Assembly (NCBI GenBank): GCA_963764205.1
Contig: CAVXRN010000006.1
Span: 1,116,001-1,180,000, forward strand
Direction of reading: 5' to 3'
Source: Chersky-840 sp963764205
Lineage (GTDB): Bacteria > Actinomycetota > Acidimicrobiia > Acidimicrobiales > UBA8190
Length of the DNA stretch: 64,000 nucleotides
The notes under the pieces are model-generated. The model searched no databases. It was given only the letters and a program-made list of their open reading frames with translations, and was not told the origin of the DNA. Below, in pieces: positions 46,745-55,606 of this stretch (positions within the stretch are counted from its first letter, which is position 1; every line of letters starts with the position of its first letter). Made by a program: the position numbers and the translations under genes.

Positions 46745-46771
46745 GTAGCACTCGGTAGACTCGACTGCTAG
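46745..46771 (+). promoter_or_regulatory. Degenerate CIRCE operator at hrcA
   Basis: GTAGCACTC (46745-46753), a 9-base spacer and GACTGCTAG (46763-46771) match the CIRCE consensus TTAGCACTC-N9-GAGTGCTAA with three mismatches and the exact spacing. A -10-like TAGACT lies inside the spacer. It ends four bases before the hrcA ATG, so HrcA binding would block its own promoter. Confidence 0.7.
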
Positions 46772-46775
46772 GACC

Positions 46776-47999
46776 ATGAAGGCCGATCGGACCAGGCGCA
46801 GCGAGCGCAACGAGGACACGACGCACCCCACGCGGCAGTCGTCCAAGCACTCGGCGCGCCCGGGCGGGGCCGGGGGCGAGGACCCCGGCGCCGACGCCGA
46901 GGCCGACGCCGGGCTCGATCACCGCAAGGCGGCCATCCTGAACGCCGTGGTGGCGGAGTACATCGAGACGGCCCAGCCCGTCGGCTCGGCGCACATCACC
47001 GGCAACCCCGGGGTCGAGGTCTCGTCGGCCACCGTGCGCAGCGAGATGGCCGCGCTCGAGCGCGACGGGTACCTGGCCCAACCCCACACCAGCGCGGGCC
47101 GGGTCCCCACCGACAAGGGCTACCGCTTCTTCGTCGACCACCTGGGGCGGCCCGGGACGCTCGGGCCCCACGAACGGCACGAGGTGCGCAAGTTCTTCGC
47201 CCACGTCCACGGCGAGGTCGAGGACCTGCTCGGTCGCACGAGTGGTCTGCTGGCCGGGCTCACCGACTACGCGGCGGTCGTGGTGGGCCCGCGCCACGAG
47301 TCGGCCACCATCCGATCCGTCCAGCTGGTGGGACTGTCCCCGCGCCTGGCGCTGCTCGTCGTCGTGCTGTCGGACGGCGCGGTCGAGAAGCGCACGGTCG
47401 ACCTGCCCGCGGAGACCTCCGACGACGTGTTGGCGGAGGCGGCGACGCACCTGAACACCTGCACGCGCGGTGGGACCCTGGCCAACCCCGGTGCGGTTCC
47501 CGAGCTACGCCCCTCCGCGCTCAACGCCGTGGTGCGCAGCGCCGTCGTCGCCCTCGAGGAGCTGGGTGCGGGAGGCGAGCCCGACCACGTCTTCGTCGGA
47601 GGCTCGTCGCGCATGGCCTCGGCCTTCGACGCGGTCGAGACGGTCCGGTCGGTGCTCTCGATCCTCGAGCAGCAACTCGTGGTGGTGGAGCTCATCGAGG
47701 ACATCCTCGATCGAGGGTTGTCGGTGGCCATCGGGGCCGAACACGGCTTCGAGCCGCTGGCTGCCTGCGCGTTGGTGTTGGCGCCGGTCGCCATCGAGGG
47801 CGAGGTGGCGGGAACCATCGGTGTCGTCGGGCCCACCCGGATGCACTATCCACGCGCCTTGGCGGCCGTGGAGCTCGTGGGCGAGCAGTTGGGCGAGCAC
47901 CTCGGCGCCGCCACGTCGACGGGTCGCTCGGGCAGTGGCCGTCCGAAGACCCCGGGTGGCCGGGCCAAGCGGCGAGGGGAGTCCGTCGGTGGCAACTGA
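46776..47999 (+). CDS. hrcA: Heat-inducible transcription repressor HrcA
   Basis: 407-residue repressor of class I heat-shock genes. The winged-helix domain shows RKAAILNAVVAEYIETAQPVGSAHI, SSATVRSEMAALERDGYLAQPHTSAGRVPTDKGYRFFVD. The GAF-like core follows (VELIEDILDRGLSVAIGAEHGFEPLAACALV, GVVGPTRMHYPRALAAVELV). The first 50 residues are an unusual charged and acidic extension; a later start is conceivable but no ribosome site favours it. It overlaps dnaJ by 11 bp. The CIRCE-like site just upstream implies autoregulation. Confidence 0.95.
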   Translation: MKADRTRRSERNEDTTHPTRQSSKHSARPGGAGGEDPGADAEADAGLDHRKAAILNAVVAEYIETAQPVGSAHITGNPGVEVSSATVRSEMAALERDGYLAQPHTSAGRVPTDKGYRFFVDHLGRPGTLGPHERHEVRKFFAHVHGEVEDLLGRTSGLLAGLTDYAAVVVGPRHESATIRSVQLVGLSPRLALLVVVLSDGAVEKRTVDLPAETSDDVLAEAATHLNTCTRGGTLANPGAVPELRPSALNAVVRSAVVALEELGAGGEPDHVFVGGSSRMASAFDAVETVRSVLSILEQQLVVVELIEDILDRGLSVAIGAEHGFEPLAACALVLAPVAIEGEVAGTIGVVGPTRMHYPRALAAVELVGEQLGEHLGAATSTGRSGSGRPKTPGGRAKRRGESVGGN

Positions 48000-49101
48000 T
48001 TACTACGAGCTCCTCGGCGTGGGCCCGCAGGCCTCCGACGACGACATCAAGCGGGCCTACCGCCGCATGGCGCGGGAGCTCCACCCCGACCGCACCGGAG
48101 GCGACGCCGCGGCCGAATCCCGTTTCAAAGAGGTGAGCCGGGCCTACGAGGTGCTGCACGATCCCGAACGCCGGGCGCGCTATGACCGGTTCGGGCCTGA
48201 AGGGGTGGACGGCTCGATCCCGGGGGCCGGCGACCTGTTCGGCGGGGGACTGGGCGATCTCTTCGACGCGTTCTTCGGTGGGGCCGGCGGCGGGGCACGT
48301 CGCCGGGGAGGTCCGATCCGTGGTGACGACACCGAGATCGTCCTGGAGCTCGACTTCAGAGAGGCGGTGTTCGGGACGTCGCGCGAGCTGACGCTCGACA
48401 CCCTGGTGCTGTGCGCCACGTGCGAGGGGAGCGGGGCCCGGGCCGGCACCACCGCCATGCGGTGTCCGGAGTGCCAAGGGGCGGGGGAGCAGCACCGCGT
48501 GCGCCAGTCGATCCTCGGCCAGGTGGTCACGGCCGTGCCGTGCCGGCGTTGCAGCGGGAGCGGCGAGGTGATCTCGAGCCCGTGTTCGGACTGCCGCGGC
48601 GACGGTCGGGTGACCGAGGCCCGCACCATCGCCGTCGACGTCCCCGCCGGTGTCGACCACGCCTCGACGTTGCGGCTCTCGGGTCGGGGGCCCGCAGGCC
48701 CGCGCGGCGGGCCGGCGGGGGACCTCTACGTCCACCTCGGAGTCCGACCCGATGACACCTTCGTGCGGTCGGGCGACGACGTCCAAGCCGAGCTCCACCT
48801 GTCGATCGCCCAGGCTGCGCTGGGCGCCACCCCGGAATTCGAGACGCTCGACGGCACCGAGACCCTCGCCGTGCACCCCGGCACCCAGACCGGTCATCAG
48901 ATCCGCCTGCGTGGTCGGGGCGTGCCACATGTGCGAGGGCGCGGTCGGGGTGACCTCGTGATCCAGGTCGTGGTGGACACCCCCACCCACCTGTCCAAGA
49001 CACAAGAAGAGCTCCTCCGGCGGTTCGCGGCGGAGAGCGGGGAGAAAGTGGGCCCCCCCGACGAAGGCCTGATGGCCCGCCTCCGCTCTGCGTTCGGCTG
49101 A
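47989..49101 (+). CDS. dnaJ: Chaperone protein DnaJ
   Basis: 370-residue DnaJ. It has the J domain with HPD (ELHPDRTGG), the Gly/Phe-rich linker (GGGLGDLFDAFFGGAGGG), four CxxCxGxG-type zinc motifs (CATCEGSG, CPECQGAG, CRRCSGSG, CSDCRGDG) and the C-terminal substrate domains. Co-chaperone of DnaK. GTG 47989 lies inside the end of hrcA, so the two are coupled and share HrcA control. Confidence 0.96.
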   Translation: MATDYYELLGVGPQASDDDIKRAYRRMARELHPDRTGGDAAAESRFKEVSRAYEVLHDPERRARYDRFGPEGVDGSIPGAGDLFGGGLGDLFDAFFGGAGGGARRRGGPIRGDDTEIVLELDFREAVFGTSRELTLDTLVLCATCEGSGARAGTTAMRCPECQGAGEQHRVRQSILGQVVTAVPCRRCSGSGEVISSPCSDCRGDGRVTEARTIAVDVPAGVDHASTLRLSGRGPAGPRGGPAGDLYVHLGVRPDDTFVRSGDDVQAELHLSIAQAALGATPEFETLDGTETLAVHPGTQTGHQIRLRGRGVPHVRGRGRGDLVIQVVVDTPTHLSKTQEELLRRFAAESGEKVGPPDEGLMARLRSAFG

Positions 49102-49110
49102 GCGCGCACC

Positions 49111-50106
49111 TTGGCCTCCACCGACGCGCCGACGCCGGGCCGGGCGGCCGACGACCCGGTGACGCCGGCGACGCTCGGCGCCGCAGCGCAGGTCTTCGTG
49201 GCCGATCTCGAGGTGCCGACGGTGGCGCCCGGAGACGAGCACCACCTGGTGCAGGTGTTGCGGCTCCGCCCCGGTGAGAGCGTCGTGGCATCGGACGGCG
49301 CCGGTCGCTGGCGCGTCTGTCGGTTCGTGACACCGGCGCGCGGCTCGGGTGGTTCCGGTGGGTCCGGTGGCTCGCCCATCGTCGAGGCCGACGGCCCCGT
49401 CGTGTGCTCGCCCCGGGCCGAGCCCGAGGTGACCGTGGCCTTCGTCCCGGTGAAAGGGGACCGGCCCGAGTGGGTGGTGCAGAAGCTGACCGAAGCCGGC
49501 GTCGACCGCATCGTCGTGTTCGCGTCGCGGCGCGCCGTGGTGCGCTGGGACGGCGAGCGTGGGGCGCGGGCCGTCGCACGGCTACGCCGGGTGGCGCGAG
49601 AAGCCGCCGCGCAGAGCAGGCGCACGTGGCTCCCCGAGGTCCTCGGTGTCGCCGGCCTCGACGACCTCGCGGTGCAACTGGCGCCGGTCCCCCTGGCGCT
49701 GGCGCAGTTCGGAGGCGATCCGCCCAGCATGGGAGCACCCGCGCTGGCGGTAGGGCCCGAGGGGGGCTGGGACCCGGCCGAGGCCACCGGGCACCGGCTC
49801 GTGGGCCTGGGTCCTCAGGTGTTGCGAGCCGAGACCGCCGCCGTCGCGGCCGGCCTGCTCTTGTGCTCGTTGCGCGGAGGCCTGGTGCGCTCGGCCGAGG
49901 GCCCCGAGGGGCCCTCGGGCACCGGGCCCGGTCGGGCCGTGAGGGCTCCGGACCGGGGCGCCGGAGCGGGGGCTGAGGTACGGTCCGCCCGTTGGGGAGC
50001 GGCGCCGGGTGTCGTCGGCACACGGTCGTCGGTCGAAACCGATCGAGGCCGGTGCGACCTCGGTCGGGGGGCCTCGCTCCACCGGTTCTTGCAATCACCA
50101 CGCTGA
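49111..50106 (+). CDS. rsmE: 16S rRNA (uracil-1498-N3)-methyltransferase RsmE
   Basis: SPOUT-type methyltransferase. The family segments are DEHHLVQVLRLRPGESVVASDG, KGDRPEWVVQKLTEAGVDRIVVF, RLRRVAREAAAQSRRTWLPEV, AVGPEGGWDPAEA and LGPQVLRAETAAVAAG (knotted SAM site). TTG 49111 is the likely start, ten bases after dnaJ. The reading frame runs about 75 residues past the normal end (after LLLCSLRGGLVRS), with a Gly/Arg-rich tail; this may be true or may reflect a missed stop or indel near 49890. Confidence 0.92.
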   Translation: MASTDAPTPGRAADDPVTPATLGAAAQVFVADLEVPTVAPGDEHHLVQVLRLRPGESVVASDGAGRWRVCRFVTPARGSGGSGGSGGSPIVEADGPVVCSPRAEPEVTVAFVPVKGDRPEWVVQKLTEAGVDRIVVFASRRAVVRWDGERGARAVARLRRVAREAAAQSRRTWLPEVLGVAGLDDLAVQLAPVPLALAQFGGDPPSMGAPALAVGPEGGWDPAEATGHRLVGLGPQVLRAETAAVAAGLLLCSLRGGLVRSAEGPEGPSGTGPGRAVRAPDRGAGAGAEVRSARWGAAPGVVGTRSSVETDRGRCDLGRGASLHRFLQSPR

Positions 50107-50239
50107 GTGAGGGACACTGGAAGGGATTATCCGCGCATGTGCCCGATTGTGGGGATCAGGCACGGTTGTCATGCTCTCGCGGGGGTCGCACGGGGGCCGT
50201 GGGCAGGTACGGGGACGAGCGGCGAGGATCTCGATTGTC

Positions 50240-50824
50240 ATGGTGAACACGGTGTTGCCCGAAGAGGACGAGCAGGAAGAGTCCGCGCGGGCGGCATACG
50301 CCCGAGCGGTGGGGTCTCGCCTCCGCGCGGTGCGCAAACAGATGCGGCTCTCGCTGCAAGCGGTCGAGGCCATGTCGGACCAGGAGTTCAAGGCGTCGGT
50401 ACTCGGCGCCTACGAACGAGGCGAGCGCGCCATCTCGGTCCCGAGGCTGCAGCGCCTGGCCAAGCTCTACGACGTCCCGGTGGACCAATTGCTGCCCCAG
50501 GACGACGACGCCACGCGGTGGGGCCCCAACGGTGAGGGGAACGGCAACGGCGAGAGCCCGGGTCGGGCCCGACGCCAGCTGCGACCGTGGGACGGCCACG
50601 ACAAGGTCACGATCGACCTCACCAAGCTCAACTCGGTGAGCGGCCCCGAGCGCGACCTGCTGCGTCGGTTCCTGTCGATGATCCAGGTCCAGCGCCAAGA
50701 CTTCAACGGGCGGATGATCACCATCCGGGCCGAGGACCTGCGGGCCATCGCCTGTCTGTTCGGCGTCACCCCCGACGCCATGAGCCGGCGCCTCGACGAG
50801 CTGGGCCTGCGCGTCATCGCCTGA
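50240..50824 (+). CDS. BldD-like c-di-GMP-responsive transcription regulator
   Basis: 194 residues. The N-terminal XRE-type HTH (GSRLRAVRKQMRLSLQAVEAMSDQEFKASVLGAYERGERAISVPRLQRLAKLYDVPVDQLLP) is very close to BldD. A charged linker leads to the C-terminal domain with RQD-FNGRMITI-RAED: this aligns with the BldD c-di-GMP motif RGD-x8-RQDD, keeping the first Arg, the Asp, the second Arg and the last Asp but changing the other positions. In Streptomyces BldD represses development when c-di-GMP dimerises it. Here it could link the two GGDEF-EAL proteins to transcription (inference). Hairpins follow the stop. Confidence 0.88.
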   Translation: MVNTVLPEEDEQEESARAAYARAVGSRLRAVRKQMRLSLQAVEAMSDQEFKASVLGAYERGERAISVPRLQRLAKLYDVPVDQLLPQDDDATRWGPNGEGNGNGESPGRARRQLRPWDGHDKVTIDLTKLNSVSGPERDLLRRFLSMIQVQRQDFNGRMITIRAEDLRAIACLFGVTPDAMSRRLDELGLRVIA

Positions 50825-50829
50825 CTCTC

Positions 50830-50878
50830 GGCCGCCCCCGGGCGGCCCCGCCTGGCACCGGGACGGGCCCGGTCCCGG
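50830..50878 (+). terminator. Two GC hairpins after the bldD-like gene
   Basis: GGCCGCCC-cc-GGGCGGCC (50830-50847) and CCGGGAC-n7-GTCCCGG (50858-50878) follow the stop by 5 bp. There is no T-run, so termination efficiency is uncertain. A 12-base direct repeat tctgcgcatcgg then occurs twice near 50881-50908. Confidence 0.5.
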
Positions 50879-51022
50879 GCTCTGCGCATCGGGATCTCTG
50901 CGCATCGGATCTCGCCTCACCCCCCTCGGTTCGGCGCGCCGTGGCCGCGGTCGGGTCGCGAAGAACACCGGATAGCATGACGATGCACGGTGCGATACGG
51001 AGCGCCGAGCCCTGGAGATGCG

Positions 51023-51274
51023 GTGAGCGATCAGATCCGGTGGATGAGCACCAAGGAGGCGGCGGAGCACCTCGGTGTGACGCTGCGCAGCCTGTATCGC
51101 TTCATCGACGAAGGAGCGCTGGCCGCCTTCAAGTTCGGGCGCGTCATCCGGCTCAAGGCCGACGACGTGGACGCCTTCATCGAGAATTGCCGCATCGCGC
51201 CGGGCAGCCTCGAGCACCTCTATCCCGAGGTGAAGGGCTCGAGCGCGCTGCGCGGCAGCGCCGAGAGCGTGTAG
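51023..51274 (+). CDS. Helix-turn-helix (excisionase-type) DNA-binding protein
   Basis: 83 residues with a single MerR/excisionase-like winged HTH: MSTKEAAEHLGVTLRSLYRFIDEGALAAFKFGRVIRLKADDVDAFIENCRI. Small stand-alone proteins of this type are common in actinobacteria outside mobile elements, so I do not take it as a sign of a prophage. GTG 51023 has a GGAG site upstream; GTG/ATG alternatives are close by. Lies between the bldD-like and HIT genes. Confidence 0.85.
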   Translation: MSDQIRWMSTKEAAEHLGVTLRSLYRFIDEGALAAFKFGRVIRLKADDVDAFIENCRIAPGSLEHLYPEVKGSSALRGSAESV

Positions 51275-51292
51275 GAGACGGACCGTCGGTCG

Positions 51293-51647
51293 GTGAGCGA
51301 CACCTCTGACTGCATCTTCTGCAAGATCGTCGCGGGTGAGATCCCGGCCGAGATCGTCCACAGCACCGAGCTCGCCGTGGCCTTTCGTGACCTCAACCCC
51401 CAGGCCCCCGTCCATGTCCTGGTCGTGCCGCGTCGGCACATCGACAATGCCGGGGACCTCGAACCCGGTGACGCCGAGGTCCTGGCGGGGGTGTTCACCG
51501 CGGCGCGCGAGGTGGCCGAAGCCGAGGCCGTCGCGGCGACGCGGGTATCGACTCGTATTCAACGTGGGGGAGGACGCGTCCAACTCCGTCCCCCATCTCC
51601 ATCTGCACGTGCTCGGTGGCCGGCGCCTGGCGTGGCCCCCGGGATGA
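51293..51647 (+). CDS. HIT-family (histidine triad) nucleotide hydrolase, with one frameshift
   Basis: The first frame reads CIFCKIVAGEIPAEIVHSTELAVAFRDLNPQAPVHVLVVPRRHI; the second gives YRLVFNVGEDASNSVPHLHLHVLGGRRLAWPPG with the histidine triad HLHLHV. The switch is near 51538 (gtcgcggcgacgcgggtat) and the length fits one extra base. The protein would be about 117 residues, normal for HINT-type AMP-lysine hydrolases. GTG 51293 starts 18 bp after the HTH gene. Confidence 0.88.
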
Positions 51648-51737
51648 CGACATCGACGCGTCGGGGCACGTCACGCCGGTGACGACGGCACCTCGCGGCT
51701 GTCGCGGCACCTGCTGGTAGCCTCGCTGCGAGCGCCA

Positions 51738-52782
51738 GTGTCGACCCAGGTCAAGATCCTCGTCCCCGGAAACCACCTCATGGTGGGCCTGCTCGGGCAG
51801 CGAGACGAGTTGTTGCGGCTGATCGAAGAGGCCTTCGGCGGCTCGCACATCGTGGTGCGGGGCAACGAGATCACCATCGACGGCGAGGACGCCGAACGGG
51901 TGGGCCGGTTGTTCGACGAGCTCGTCACGCTCCTCGAACAGGGCCAGCGCCTCGACGCCGGCGACGTGGGTCGGACCATCACCATGGTCAAGGACGACGT
52001 GAGCCCGGCCGAGGTGCTCACCACCGAACTGCTTCGCTCGGCCCAGGGCCGCACCGTCCGGCCCAAGACCGCCGGCCAGAAGCGCTACACCGACGCCATC
52101 GCCAGCCACGTCGTGACCTTCGGCATCGGTCCGGCCGGCACGGGCAAGTCGTACCTGGCTGTCGCGCTCGCGGTCCAGGCCCTCCAGGCGCCGCGAAGCC
52201 GACCGCATCATCCTCACCCGACCCGCGGTCGAAGCGGGCGAACGGCTCGGGTTCCTTCCCGGCGACATCATGGCGAAGGTCGACCCCTATCTGCGCCCGC
52301 TGTACGACGCGCTCTACGACCTCCTCGGTCCCGAAGGCGCGCAGCGACTGCTCGAGCGCGGGACCATCGAGGTGGCGCCGCTCGCGTTCATGCGGGGGCG
52401 CACCCTGAACCGAAGTTTCATCATCCTCGACGAGGCGCAGAACACGACGCCCGAGCAGATGAAGATGTTCCTCACGCGCATCGGGTTCGGGTCCAAGGTC
52501 GTCGTCACCGGTGACGTGACCCAGATCGACGTCCCCGGTGGCCGCTCGGGGTTGCCCGGCCTCGAGGCCGTGCTCGGATCGGTCCCGGGGCTGGCCTTCG
52601 TCCACCTGACCCAGCGCGACGTGGTGCGCGCCCGCATCGTGGCCGACATCGTGTCCGCCTACGAGCGGGCCGACGAGGCCAACGGCTCGAGTCCCGGTTC
52701 GGCCAATCGGACCAATCGCGCCGGAGCGGGCCGTGGGCGCGGGGCGCGCCCGGAGCACGGAGGACGGTCCGGTGGCGGTTGA
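51738..52782 (+). CDS. phoH: PhoH-like ATPase, with one frameshift
   Basis: The frame from GTG 51738 carries a KH-like N-terminal region and the Walker A GPAGTGKSYL; after about 52190 the protein continues in the next frame with READRIILTRPAVEAGERLGFLPGDIMAKVDPYLRPLYDAL and Walker B FIILDEAQNTTPEQMKMFLTRIG. The length fits one extra base near gcgccgcgaa. The assembled protein of about 347 residues is a normal PhoH. It overlaps ybeY by 11 bp, the classic phoH-ybeY pairing linked to rRNA maturation. Confidence 0.9.
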
Positions 52783-53284
52783 CGTGTTCGCCGCCGACGA
52801 GCAGTCCGACATCGACATCGACATCGTTCGGTGGTCGCAGCTCGCCCGTGACGTCCTCGACGCGCAAGGGGTCAAGGAAGACGTCGAGGTGTCACTGCTC
52901 TTCGTCGACGAGCCCACCATCGCCGAGCTCCACGAGCGGTTCCTGGGTGAGACCGGCCCCACCGATGTGCTCGCCTTTCCCATCGACGAGGAGCCCGACC
53001 TCGGTGGGCGCTCGCCCGACGAGGGCGGCACCGGGCCCGGTGGGGGCCTGCCGAGCGACGAGTTCGAGGTGCCCACGTTGCTCGGCGACGTGTTGGTGTG
53101 CCCGTCGGTGGCAGCCCGCAACGCCGAGAGCCACGGGGTGAGCCTCGAGGACGAGGTGGCCCTGCTGGTGGTGCACGGCTTGTTGCACCTGCTCGGGATG
53201 GATCACGGCGAGGACCAGGAAGCCGAGACGATGGAGCGCCGCGAACGCGAGTTGTTGGCTCGCTTCCACCGGGCTGCGTCGTAG
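52772..53284 (+). CDS. ybeY: Endoribonuclease YbeY
   Basis: 170 residues with the metal site HGLLHLLGMDH (Hx3Hx5H) and the family start LFVDEPTIAELHERFLGETGPTDVLAFP. It matures 16S rRNA 3' ends and supports ribosome quality control. The segment DLGGRSPDEGGTGPGGGLP is a Gly-rich insertion between the FP and LLGDV blocks. GTG 52772 is fixed by GGAGGA seven bases upstream. Confidence 0.95.
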   Translation: MAVDVFAADEQSDIDIDIVRWSQLARDVLDAQGVKEDVEVSLLFVDEPTIAELHERFLGETGPTDVLAFPIDEEPDLGGRSPDEGGTGPGGGLPSDEFEVPTLLGDVLVCPSVAARNAESHGVSLEDEVALLVVHGLLHLLGMDHGEDQEAETMERRERELLARFHRAAS

Positions 53285-53291
53285 GGACAAC

Positions 53292-54617
53292 GTGGCCTGG
53301 GACGTGTTCGCCACCGGACACTTCGGGACGACCGACGCAGTCCTGGTCGTGGTCATCGTGGTGCTGCTCGTCGGGTCCGCCCTGTTGGCACTGGCCGAGA
53401 CCGCACTGGTCCGGACCAGCAGAGCCAAGGCGCTGGCCCTGCGCGACGAGCACCGGCGCGGCTCGGGCCGGTTGGTGCGCCTGGTCGAGAACCCCCAGTC
53501 GTTCCTCAACCCGATCCTGCTGCTCGTCCTCGTGTGCCAGTTGGTCACCGCCACACTCGTCGGCGTCCTGGCCGAGCGCTTCTTCGGCGCCCTGGGCGTG
53601 CTGGCCGCCACGGTGTTCGAGGTGGTGGTGATCTTCGTGTTCGCCGAGGCGTTGCCCAAGAACTGGGCCGTCTACAACCCCGAGCGCTCCGCGTTGTTCG
53701 TGGCGCCCATCATCTCCGCCCTGGTCTCGTTCCCGCCCGTCCGGATCGTCTCCAACGGTCTCAACGGCTTGGCCAACCTCCTCATGCGCCCCCGCAACCG
53801 CGAGACGCTGGGGATGCGGGAATCGGAGCTGCTGGCCATGGCCGACGTCGCCATGGAGCAAGAGGTCATCGAGACCCAAGAGCGCGAGCTCATCCATTCC
53901 ATCATCGGGTTCGGCGACACGATCGTGCGCGAGGTCATGGTGCCGCGTCCGGACATGCGCGCCGTCGAGGCCGACGTGGCGGTGTCCGAAGCCCTCGACG
54001 TCGCCATCGCGGCGGGGTTCTCCCGCCTTCCGGTGCACGAGGGCAATCTCGACGACGTGGTGGGCATCGCCTTCGCCAAGGACCTCATCCGGGCCGAGCG
54101 CGAAGGCCACGGCCAGCGGCCGGTGCGTGACGTCGTGCGCCCCGCGCACTTCGTCCCCGAGACCAAGCGCGTGTCGCGGCTCATGCGCGAGATGCAGGAT
54201 CGCAAGTTCCATCAGGCGATCGCCGTCGACGAGTACGGCGGGACGGCGGGGCTCGTCACCCTGGAAGACCTCATCGAGGAGTTGGTGGGGGAGATCGTCG
54301 ACGAGTACGACGTCGAGGAACCGCCCGTGCAGACGCTGGCCGACGGCGAGGTGTCGGTGACGGCCCGGTTCCCGGTGGACGAGCTCAACGAGCTGCTCGA
54401 TGCCGAGCTGCCCGAAGGGGACTGGGACACGGTCGGAGGCCTGTTGTTCAACGTGCTGGGCCGGGTCCCGGTCGAGGGTGAGTCGGTGGAGGTCGACGGG
54501 GTGCGCCTCGTGGCCGAACGGGTCGAGGGCCACCGCATCGGCCGCATCCGCATCACGTCGTTGCACGCTCCCGAGGACCACGGCTCGACTCCTGCGGCAC
54601 CGCAGCACCGGGAGTGA
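53292..54617 (+). CDS. CNNM/CorC-type hemolysin-family transporter protein
   Basis: 441 residues: a DUF21 membrane domain (four hydrophobic segments in residues 10-160, with ALAETAL and FAEALPKNWAV), a CBS pair (MVPRPDMRAVEADV... and FHQAIAVDEYGGTAGLVTLEDLIEELVGEI) and a C-terminal CorC/HlyC domain. Such proteins act in Mg2+/Co2+ homeostasis. Located between ybeY and era, a frequent actinobacterial position. Confidence 0.92.
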   Translation: MAWDVFATGHFGTTDAVLVVVIVVLLVGSALLALAETALVRTSRAKALALRDEHRRGSGRLVRLVENPQSFLNPILLLVLVCQLVTATLVGVLAERFFGALGVLAATVFEVVVIFVFAEALPKNWAVYNPERSALFVAPIISALVSFPPVRIVSNGLNGLANLLMRPRNRETLGMRESELLAMADVAMEQEVIETQERELIHSIIGFGDTIVREVMVPRPDMRAVEADVAVSEALDVAIAAGFSRLPVHEGNLDDVVGIAFAKDLIRAEREGHGQRPVRDVVRPAHFVPETKRVSRLMREMQDRKFHQAIAVDEYGGTAGLVTLEDLIEELVGEIVDEYDVEEPPVQTLADGEVSVTARFPVDELNELLDAELPEGDWDTVGGLLFNVLGRVPVEGESVEVDGVRLVAERVEGHRIGRIRITSLHAPEDHGSTPAAPQHRE

Positions 54618-54621
54618 CCCG

Positions 54622-55572
54622 GTGACCGACGTCCCGGTGGCCAGGGACAGCACCGGCGTCGACGGGGCGCTGCGCTCGGGATTCGTGACCGTGGTGGGCC
54701 GACCCAACGTGGGCAAGTCCACGCTCGTGAACCGCATCCTGGGCACCAAGGTCACGATCATGTCTCCCCGGCCCAACACCACGCGACGGGCGGTGCACGG
54801 CGTGCTGCACCGGCCCGGGGTCCAGGCCGTGTTCGTCGACACGCCGGGCCTGCACCGGCCCCGCACGGCGCTCGGGACGAGGCTCAACGAACAGGTTGCC
54901 GACGCGCTCGACGACATCGACGTGGTCGTGCCGGTCCTCGACGCCACCGGGCCCATCGGTCCCGGCGACCGCTACGTGCTCGAGCGGGCCGCCACCACCT
55001 GCAAGGGACGGGCCGCCACGGGTGCCACCGGACCGTTGTCCCGGGTCCTCGTGGTGGTCAACAAGGTCGACCGTGCCACGCGGGCGCAGATCCTCGAGCG
55101 GCTCGAGGGCGCCCACGCCGTCCTCGAGGGCGAGGGTGCGGACGCAGGGGTGGAGTACTTCCCGGTGTCGGCGGTTTCGGGTGAGGGGATCGACGCGCTG
55201 GTGGAGGCGGTGCTCGTCCGGCTCCCGCCCGGCCCGCCCTATTTCCCCGACGACATGATCACCGACGTGCCCGAGGCGTTCTGGGTGGCGGAGCTCGTGC
55301 GCGAGCAGCTCCTGGCGCACGTGCGCGAGGAGCTGCCCCATTCCATCGCGTGTCGGGTGACGGAGTGGGAGTGGCCCCGGGTGCGCATCGAGATCATCGT
55401 CGAGCGCGAGTCGCAGAAGGGGATGGTCATCGGCAAGGGCGGGGCGATGCTCAAAGACGTGGGCACGGCGGTGCGGGCCCAGTTGCCACCGGGGGCGTTC
55501 GTCGAGTTGCGGGTGCGCGTGGAGAAGCACTGGCAGCAACGCCCCGACATGATCGAGCGGCTCGGCTACTGA
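54622..55572 (+). CDS. era: GTPase Era
   Basis: 316 residues. G1 is GRPNVGKST, G3 DTPGLH and G4 NKVD; the C-terminal KH domain has KGMVIGKGGAMLKDVG. Era binds the 3' end of 16S rRNA, next to the anti-SD sequence, during 30S assembly. GTG 54622 is four bases past the CNNM stop. A 20-bp tandem duplication covers its stop codon. Confidence 0.96.
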   Translation: MTDVPVARDSTGVDGALRSGFVTVVGRPNVGKSTLVNRILGTKVTIMSPRPNTTRRAVHGVLHRPGVQAVFVDTPGLHRPRTALGTRLNEQVADALDDIDVVVPVLDATGPIGPGDRYVLERAATTCKGRAATGATGPLSRVLVVVNKVDRATRAQILERLEGAHAVLEGEGADAGVEYFPVSAVSGEGIDALVEAVLVRLPPGPPYFPDDMITDVPEAFWVAELVREQLLAHVREELPHSIACRVTEWEWPRVRIEIIVERESQKGMVIGKGGAMLKDVGTAVRAQLPPGAFVELRVRVEKHWQQRPDMIERLGY

Positions 55573-55606
55573 TCCGCCGCTGCGATCACTGATCCGCCGC
55601 TGCGAT
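55568..55606 (+). repeat. 20-bp tandem duplication spanning the era and helicase stops
   Basis: actgatccgccgctgcgatc (55568-55587) is repeated at 55588-55606 with 19 matching bases. The first copy holds the era stop TGA (55570-55572); the complementary stop of the convergent helicase gene lies at 55588-55586, on the junction. Confidence 0.9.

Noticed and set aside
49890..50106. Separate function for the Gly/Arg-rich RsmE tail
   Set aside because: It is low-complexity and beyond the known family end; readthrough of a missed stop or an indel is as likely as a real domain.
51023..51274. Excisionase-like HTH as a prophage or ICE marker
   Set aside because: No integrase, relaxase or phage genes nearby; such stand-alone HTH proteins are widespread in actinobacteria and it sits in a housekeeping cluster.
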